A stretch of DNA of 64,000 nucleotides, taken from NCBI RefSeq assembly GCF_000826065.2, contig NZ_LN623537.1:1-64000 (forward strand), in the 5' to 3' direction. This document shows, piece by piece, positions 56,963 to 64,000 of the stretch. The notes under the pieces are model-generated. The model saw only the letters and a list, made by a program, of their open reading frames with translations. It was not told where the DNA came from and made no database searches. The stretch comes from Tessaracoccus massiliensis. GTDB lineage: Bacteria > Actinomycetota > Actinomycetes > Propionibacteriales > Propionibacteriaceae. How positions within the stretch are numbered: the first letter of the stretch is position 1; the number at the start of each line of letters is the position of its first letter. The translations under genes were made by a program, and so were the position numbers.

Positions 56963-57349
56963 CTACGGCTGGGCGAAGCCGGCGATCAGCAGCACGCACG
57001 CGCCGGCCAGGATGATCGGCGTCACGCCGGCGGCGATGAACATCCCGGCGCCGGTGCGGCGGGATTCCGGGCGCACGGTGAAGAACGTCGCCAGGCCCAG
57101 CCAGATGGTGAACGTCAGATAGGGCAGCCAGCGAAACGGGTTGCCCCAACCGCTCGGCAAGGCGAACGTCAGAACGACCGAGCCGAAGGCGATCGCCGCA
57201 GCGATGGCGATGCCCAGCCAGATCGAGCCGCCCGACGGCGGGGGTGGCGGCGCGTTCTCCGGCGCCCAATGCGGATACCGCGGATAGCCCCCTCCCGGTG
57301 GGGGAGGGCCGTGGCCGCTCCTTCCGGCACGGCGCGCGATTCGCGCCAC
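56963..57349 (-). CDS. Proline-rich, three-helix membrane domain (own gene or C-terminus of the Lgt-like protein)
   Basis: Taken from GTG 57349 it has 128 residues: a short Pro/Gly-rich part (GHGPPPPGGGYPRYPHWAPE) and three hydrophobic segments (SIWLGIAIAAAIAFGSVVLT, WLPYLTFTIWLGLATFF, MFIAAGVTPIILAGACVLLI). There is no good ribosome site. Adding one base to the five-G run at 57300-57304 fuses it to the Lgt-like frame as TALPPPGGGYPRYP, giving one protein of about 374 residues. Which is right cannot be decided from the sequence. Confidence 0.55.
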   Translation of the reverse strand: MARIARRAGRSGHGPPPPGGGYPRYPHWAPENAPPPPPSGGSIWLGIAIAAAIAFGSVVLTFALPSGWGNPFRWLPYLTFTIWLGLATFFTVRPESRRTGAGMFIAAGVTPIILAGACVLLIAGFAQP

Positions 57350-58086
57350 ATGCGCACCATTCTCCACGCCAACAAGGGCAGCGTCAGGAGACAGAACAAC
57401 TGGGGGCCGGACAGCCCGAACGCGAACTCGCGGTTCCCGCGCACGAACTCGACCCCGAAACGGAACAGCGCGTAGGCGCTGACATAGAGGATGAACAGGT
57501 CGCCCGGACGGGGCAGCCGGCCCCGCAGGCGCATCAGCGCGAAGAAGGCGACGACGTGGAACACCGCCTCGTACAGCAGCGACGGGTGGTGCCCACACGA
57601 GGGACATTCGTCGACGTGGCCGCCCACCGCGTCGACGAACCCTGCGGGCATCGTCACGCCCCAGTTGCCGCCGGTGCGCGTGCCCGGGTACTCCGTGAGG
57701 AAGCAGCCGATCCGCGCGATCCCGATGGCCAGGGCCGCGGCGGGCGCGAACAGGTCTCCGGTCTTCCAGCGGTAGCCGGTGATCCACTTGCCGAAGTAGA
57801 CGCCCACCCAGGCGCCGATCATGCCGGAGACGATGCTGCGGTTGCCGCTGAGCCACCACTCCAGCAGCCCTGCCGGTTCGCCCTGGTCGACGCTGGTCAG
57901 CCAGGTGCCGAGCCGCCCGCCGACCGCCCCGAACGCCAGGGTGCAGCCGACGATGGCCCAGAGCCTGTCGTCGCGCAGGTTGAGGCGGCGCTTCTCGGAC
58001 AAGAACACGATCATCGCGGCGATGAGGCCCAGCGCGGTGAACAGCCCATGGACGACATCGTTGTTCGGGTAGGGCAACTCCATCAT
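57169..58086 (-). CDS. Prolipoprotein diacylglyceryl transferase-family (Lgt-like) membrane protein
   Basis: The protein is 305 residues long as it reads, but the last 45 or so lie antisense-free in the frame of another domain and are probably not native. Seven helices are expected. Lgt blocks can be recognised but differ: SGMIGAWVGVYFGKWITGYR, ARIGCFLTEYPGT where true Lgt has GRIGNFINxE, CGHHPSLLYEAVFHVVAF (HPxxLYE) and YALFRFGVEFVRGNRE. The signature Asn is Cys. The start overlaps the stop of the upstream gene (TGATG). I expect a membrane transferase acting on a lipid, not the housekeeping Lgt. The radical SAM gene upstream supports this. Confidence 0.75.
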   Translation of the reverse strand: MMELPYPNNDVVHGLFTALGLIAAMIVFLSEKRRLNLRDDRLWAIVGCTLAFGAVGGRLGTWLTSVDQGEPAGLLEWWLSGNRSIVSGMIGAWVGVYFGKWITGYRWKTGDLFAPAAALAIGIARIGCFLTEYPGTRTGGNWGVTMPAGFVDAVGGHVDECPSCGHHPSLLYEAVFHVVAFFALMRLRGRLPRPGDLFILYVSAYALFRFGVEFVRGNREFAFGLSGPQLFCLLTLPLLAWRMVRMWRESRAVPEGAATALPHREGAIRGIRIGRRRTRRHPRRRAARSGWASPSLRRSPSARSF

Positions 58087-58448
58087 CAGGCGGCACCGAA
58101 GAGCCGCATGCCCCACCACACGGCGCCGGCGACCCCGGCGAGCGTGAGCAGCCCCAGGTAGGCCAGCACGAGGCGGGTGTCGCGCAGGTAGCAGCGGGAC
58201 CGACGCAGCCCGGCCTGGTGCGCCTTCCAGTAGCCCGCGAAGGCGACCCCGGCGAACACCAGCAGTGCGAACGGCCCGAAGATCCAGCCGAGCAGTGCCA
58301 CCGTGGAGAAGATGCACAGCTTCAGCGGGTCGAAGGCTGGCTCCTCCCGGCTGGCCTCGCCGGCGGGGTCCGCGGGGGGAGGGGTGCTCCCGATCATCGA
58401 CGACACCGTGGGCCCGGCGGCGAACTCGCGCGCGCTCTTCTCGCTCAC
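58086..58448 (-). CDS. Small membrane protein of the radical SAM operon
   Basis: The protein has 120 residues from GTG 58448, after GGAGAGGAG, overlapping the radical SAM stop by four bases. After a soluble N-terminus it has two or three helices: LKLCIFSTVALLGWIFGPFA and LVLAYLGLLTLAGVAGAVWW, with a short basic loop. It may help the other two proteins at the membrane. I do not recognise the family. Confidence 0.75.
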   Translation of the reverse strand: MSEKSAREFAAGPTVSSMIGSTPPPADPAGEASREEPAFDPLKLCIFSTVALLGWIFGPFALLVFAGVAFAGYWKAHQAGLRRSRCYLRDTRLVLAYLGLLTLAGVAGAVWWGMRLFGAA

Positions 58449-60034
58449 CGCCGGCTCCTCTCCATCAGCTTCAACGGCTGCGCCTTCTGGGTGAAGCCGA
58501 GCCGCTGCGCGCCCAGTTCTGGCCAGGCCTGCACCGCGCAGAACGGGGCGCACTGGTGGAGGTCTGCGGCCGACTTCGTGCCGACGTGCACGCAGCATTG
58601 CGTGAGCCGCTCCTCCAGCATGGTGTTGATGTCCATGAACGGCTTGACGGTGATCCGCTTGACGCGTTCAGCGAGCAGCCGGCGCATCCTGTCGCCCTGG
58701 CCGGGCAGCCGGCTGGCTGCGAGGGTGGCCATGGTGGAGATGCCCAGGTCGCAGGCGGTGCAGATGTCGCGCCACACCTGGAAGGTCCGCGGGTGGGTCA
58801 GGGAGGTCTGCTCGCTCATCAGGTCCAGCAGGGAGGTCTTCATCAGCTCCCGGAACTGTTCAGGGATCTCCGTGTCGACGAGCCGGTTGGCGATCAGTTC
58901 CGGCTCCAGCTGCAGCCACTCGGCCAACTGGTCGTGGCCCATGATGCTGACCAGCGAGCGCCAGGTGCCGTCGTCGCCCTTGATCATGTAGCCGACGGAG
59001 GCGCAGTGGGGGTGGGAGCACGGCAGGCCGATGAGGTCGTGCCAGTTGACCACGCCGCCGGTCTGTTCGCCCATCCGGGCCAGGGTGCCGCCGTGCGTGA
59101 CGCGGCTGTTCGGGTCGACGCCGGGGTTGCGCCCGGAGCCGAACACGGGCTGGAGTGCCACGCCGCCGACGAAGGGGGTCTCGAGCGCCTTGGTGAGGAC
59201 GGCACCGATGTCTGCGTCGTTGAGGCCCTTGACGATCGTCATCACGAGGGTGACGAAGACGCCCGCGCCTGCGAGTCGTTCGATGGTGCGGTCCTTGCGG
59301 GCGCGCAGGTCCCCGCCGCGCAGCGCGACCCCGGCCTCCTTGGACGGCCCGTCGTACTGCAGGTAGACCTCGGCGCGCTGCCGGTGCTTCTTCAGCACGG
59401 CGAGCAGCGCGTCGTCCTCGGCCAGGACGAGGCCGTTGGTGTTGACCATGATCCGCACGATGGGGCGCGCCACGAGTTCGTCCATGAGTTCGGCGAACTG
59501 CGGGTGGAGGGTGGGCTCGCCGCCGCTGAGCATCAGCACGTCGAGCTTGCCGCCCTCCCTCTCCAGGCGGGTGTCGACGGAGGCGAGGATGTCCTCGACG
59601 CTGGCCACGCCCTTCAGCGCGGGGCCGGAGGCCGTGAAGCAGGTGGGGCACCGCAGGTTGCAGTGCTCGATGACATCCTCCAGCAGGATGCAGGTGTGCT
59701 GCGTCTGCGTGGGCGGCAGGCCGTAGGCGTAGGCCTCGGGGATGGGGCGGAAGTTGGTGGGGTCGTCCGGCACGTGCTGCTTGGTGGGCGCCTGCCAGCG
59801 CTCCAGGTAGCCGACGATGTCCGCGCGCTCGTCGTAGAGCGTGCGCACCAACCCGTGCTCCGGGCAGCCTCGCTGCAGCCACAGTTGGCCGTCCTCGTTG
59901 AGGAGCACTCCCGCCAGCCGCTCGGCGCCGGTCAGCGAGCCGTCGGCCGCGTGGCAATGGGGGCACCAGGCGGTGACGTACTTGTGCACCCGGTCTGTTC
60001 TCGTGGGGCGCCCCGGCCCATAGGCTGTCTGCAT
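58445..60034 (-). CDS. Radical SAM enzyme of the MJ0619 / tetraether lipid synthase (Tes) type
   Basis: The protein has 529 residues. An N-terminal metal-binding part has CPHCHA and CPEHGLVRTLYDER, as in MJ0619-type proteins. The radical SAM core begins ILLEDVIEHCNLRCPTCF with the CxxxCxxC cluster site, then MLSGGEPTLHPQF for SAM binding, VYLQYDG, FVTLVMTIVKGLNDADIG and ALQPVFGSGRNP. The C-terminal part has further Cys, CSHPHCASVGY, ICTACDLG and CCVHVG...CAPFC, likely to hold extra clusters. The archaeal Tes enzyme joins lipid chains at unactivated carbons. Here the partner genes are a membrane protein and an Lgt-like protein. The lipid role is inferred from the family. Confidence 0.82.
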   Translation of the reverse strand: MQTAYGPGRPTRTDRVHKYVTAWCPHCHAADGSLTGAERLAGVLLNEDGQLWLQRGCPEHGLVRTLYDERADIVGYLERWQAPTKQHVPDDPTNFRPIPEAYAYGLPPTQTQHTCILLEDVIEHCNLRCPTCFTASGPALKGVASVEDILASVDTRLEREGGKLDVLMLSGGEPTLHPQFAELMDELVARPIVRIMVNTNGLVLAEDDALLAVLKKHRQRAEVYLQYDGPSKEAGVALRGGDLRARKDRTIERLAGAGVFVTLVMTIVKGLNDADIGAVLTKALETPFVGGVALQPVFGSGRNPGVDPNSRVTHGGTLARMGEQTGGVVNWHDLIGLPCSHPHCASVGYMIKGDDGTWRSLVSIMGHDQLAEWLQLEPELIANRLVDTEIPEQFRELMKTSLLDLMSEQTSLTHPRTFQVWRDICTACDLGISTMATLAASRLPGQGDRMRRLLAERVKRITVKPFMDINTMLEERLTQCCVHVGTKSAADLHQCAPFCAVQAWPELGAQRLGFTQKAQPLKLMERSRR

Positions 60035-60080
60035 TCGGCCTCCTCAAGCGTGCAGCCTAGCCGGTGGAGGAGACCATCCC

Positions 60081-61031
60081 TCAGAAGCCGAGGCGGCGGG
60101 CGGCCTCCCGGATGTGCTCGGCGGAGTCCTTGAGGCTCTGGAGTTCGTGCTCGTTGACGGGCAGCGCCAGCGCGCGGCCCACGCCACGCCCGTCGACGAC
60201 GCGGGGGACCGACATGCAGACCTCCGAGATGCCGTGCCAGTCGTCGAGCTGCGCCGAGACGGGCAGCACCGTGTGCTCGTCGCGCAGCACAGCCTGGATG
60301 ATGCGGGTGCCGGCCAGGCCGATGGCGTAGTTGGTGGCGCCCTTGCCGTCGATGACCTCGTAGGCGGCGCGCACCACCTGATCGGCGATCCGGTCCCGCG
60401 CCTCCGGGCTCAACTGGCCGGTCTGCTGCTCCCACTTCTTGAGGGGCACCCCGCCGATGGTGGCGGTGCTCCACAGCGGGGTCTCGGTGTCGCCGTGCTC
60501 GCCGGCGATGTAGGCGTGCACGTTACTGACCGCCACCCCGCACTCCTGCGCGACGAGCCAGCGCAGCCGCGACGAGTCGAGCACCGTGCCGGAGCCGAAC
60601 AGCTGGTGTGCGGGCAGCCCAGAGATCTTCAGCGCGGCCTGCGTGGTGACGTCGACGGGGTTGGTCACCATGATGAACACCGCGTCGGGCGACTGCTCCA
60701 CCAGCGGTGGGATGAGCGTCTTCATCATCTCGACGGTTTTCGCAGCCAGGTCCATCCGCGTCTCGCCCGGCTGCTGCTTGGCGCCGGCAGCCACCACCAC
60801 GACGTCGGACTTCGCGGTGACCGCAACGTCGTCGGAGCCCTCCACGGTGACGTGTGGAGGGAGGAACTGGCTGCCGTGTGCCATGTCCAGGGCCTCGGCG
60901 CGTACCTTGGTGGCGTTGATGTCCTGCAATGCCACGTGGGTGGCAGCTCCATTGATCAGGGCCGCGTAGGCCAGGGACGTGCCGACGGCGCCCGCGCCGA
61001 CGACCGAGAGTTTCGTGCCGCGCATCTTCAT
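60081..61031 (-). CDS. ldh: L-lactate dehydrogenase
   Basis: The protein has 316 residues. KLSVVGAGAVGTSLAYAAL binds NAD, and AAGAKQQPGETRMDL carries the substrate loop with the catalytic Arg. TNPVDV, GSGTVLDSSRLRWL and AGEHGDTETPLWS with the catalytic His complete the site. It turns pyruvate to lactate with NADH or, as in propionic fermenters, feeds lactate into pyruvate. A second ATG two codons in is possible. It is a single gene. Confidence 0.93.
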   Translation of the reverse strand: MKMRGTKLSVVGAGAVGTSLAYAALINGAATHVALQDINATKVRAEALDMAHGSQFLPPHVTVEGSDDVAVTAKSDVVVVAAGAKQQPGETRMDLAAKTVEMMKTLIPPLVEQSPDAVFIMVTNPVDVTTQAALKISGLPAHQLFGSGTVLDSSRLRWLVAQECGVAVSNVHAYIAGEHGDTETPLWSTATIGGVPLKKWEQQTGQLSPEARDRIADQVVRAAYEVIDGKGATNYAIGLAGTRIIQAVLRDEHTVLPVSAQLDDWHGISEVCMSVPRVVDGRGVGRALALPVNEHELQSLKDSAEHIREAARRLGF

Positions 61032-61166
61032 GTCCCCACCCTGCCATGCCGCCGAGGGGCGGTCATCCTCAGGGGTGAATCCGGGCAGGTTCCAGGGTCA
61101 AACCCCTCGTGACGACCCGCTCGACACGGCACACTGGAGGAGTACCGAGAGATCCAGGAGGGTCCC

Positions 61167-61808
61167 ATGACCGAACACATCAATGAGCGCCCCGACGAGC
61201 AGGACAAGCACTTCGGCGACGAGGACGACTTCGCGGCCAACAACTCGACCAACCTCAACGACACCGCAGACTTCGTGGCGGAGGATGCCACGTCGGTCAC
61301 CGACGACGCCACCGACGCGGCGGCGGATGCTGCGGGCGAGCCGCACCACTCCGTCGACGGGCCGGAGCCGAAGGTGACCGCCGCCGATCAGATGGGCCAG
61401 AACTTACGTAAGGCAGCCGAGGACACCGCCTACGCGGCCGTCGGCTTCGTCGGCCTCGTGGCAGACAAGGCCAAGGAGTTCTACGAGGACCAGAAGCGGC
61501 AGTACGCCGATTCGCACCCGGAGTCCGACAGCGATACCGGCGCCAAGAACTTCCTCGCTCAGCTGCGCGAGCAGCTCGACAAGTTCATCGATGAGGTCAA
61601 CCGCGGTTTCCGCGACCTCGCGGAGCGCGGCCGCGCCTCCGCCAAGGACGGCGACAGCAGCTTCGAGGACAAGGCTGACCGCTTCGCCGAGAATGTCGCG
61701 GACAAGGGGGACAAGGCCGCCGACGACGTGGCTTCGGCCGTAGACCGGGCCGCGGAATCCGTCGAGGACTTCGCCGAGGGCTTCCAGCGCCCCACGCACG
61801 AGGCCTGA
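61167..61808 (+). CDS. Acidic, helical protein of unknown function
   Basis: The protein has 213 residues from ATG 61167, after AGGAGG. The first 75 residues are acidic and probably disordered (MTEHINERPDEQDKHFGDED). The rest is helical with Ala/Asp/Lys patterns, such as KAAEDTAYAAVGFVGLVADK and ADKGDKAADDVASAVDRAAE, similar to apolipoprotein- or phasin-like amphipathic helices. It could coat a surface or a granule. It precedes a terminator and converges on glgP. I do not recognise the family. Confidence 0.75.
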   Translation: MTEHINERPDEQDKHFGDEDDFAANNSTNLNDTADFVAEDATSVTDDATDAAADAAGEPHHSVDGPEPKVTAADQMGQNLRKAAEDTAYAAVGFVGLVADKAKEFYEDQKRQYADSHPESDSDTGAKNFLAQLREQLDKFIDEVNRGFRDLAERGRASAKDGDSSFEDKADRFAENVADKGDKAADDVASAVDRAAESVEDFAEGFQRPTHEA

Positions 61809-61829
61809 CCCCTCACCGGGAACAACAAC

Positions 61830-61861
61830 AAGCGGCCGGCACCCTCGGGTGCCGGCCGCTT
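61830..61861. terminator. Bidirectional terminator before glgP end
   Basis: A perfect 15-bp stem AAGCGGCCGGCACCC (61830-61844) pairs with 61847-61861 around a 2-base loop (likely opened to four or more). It serves the acidic-protein gene and glgP, which converge here. Confidence 0.85.
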
Positions 61862-61875
61862 GGCTGTGTGTCCGA

Positions 61876-64000
<2,125 letters not shown>

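Noticed and set aside
57169-58086. Housekeeping lgt
   Set aside because: The signature GRxGNFxN block is altered (ARIGCFLTE), and the gene sits in a radical SAM operon, so a paralogue is more likely.

Overview
This is high-GC actinobacterial chromosome, most likely from the family Propionibacteriaceae. The evidence is an adjacent methylmalonyl-CoA mutase pair (mutA, mutB), lactate dehydrogenase, a proton-pumping transhydrogenase, dnaK-grpE-dnaJ-hspR with HAIR operators, a DUF222/HNH (13E12-type) endonuclease, and an MptB-like mannosyltransferase. I cannot assign a genus from the sequence alone.

Region by region. (1) 1-9 kb is a decaying surface-polysaccharide locus: two divergent GT4 glycosyltransferases, an OafA-like acyltransferase, a GT2 and a GT11 glycosyltransferase, then an IS3-family element that carries an IS30-family element inside it. 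The IS3 element abuts the surviving N-terminal part of a second acyltransferase. (2) 9-19 kb is accessory: a Tat-exported propeller protein, the DUF222/HNH protein, a zinc dehydrogenase, an AbiH-like putative abortive-infection protein, a VanZ/RDD membrane protein and a hipBA toxin-antitoxin pair. (3) 19-43.6 kb is mostly core: mutBA, a cytidylyltransferase, an RDD-FHA protein with a rearranged linker, dcd, an ABC exporter, deoC, a two-component system, DoxX, NDH-2, the mannosyltransferase, an ABC transporter pair, thrC, a membrane protein broken by an 80-bp tandem duplication, and an overlapping three-gene operon (N-formylglutamate amidohydrolase-like, DUF1704 HExxxH protein, ATP-grasp ligase). 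(4) 43.6-49 kb holds a secreted dimethylformamidase-like protein, remnants of its C-terminal domain, a PRC-barrel gene and its decayed copy, and small genes. (5) 49-64 kb is core: the HspR-regulated chaperone operon, pntAB, a radical SAM / membrane protein / Lgt-like operon, ldh, and glycogen phosphorylase running off the right edge.

The two most interesting systems are overlapping operons of uncharted function. The first (40587-43617) combines a DUF1704 metallopeptidase (the family of the tubulin tyrosine carboxypeptidase MATCAP) with an ATP-grasp ligase and an N-formylglutamate-amidohydrolase-like enzyme, which looks like a make/remove pair for an amino-acid linkage. The second (56963-60034) combines an MJ0619/Tes-type radical SAM enzyme with a diverged Lgt-like membrane transferase, which suggests membrane-lipid modification.

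Several genes carry single-base frameshifts, mostly in or next to homopolymers. These may be sequence errors or true decay; each is described separately. I found no tRNA, rRNA or CRISPR array.
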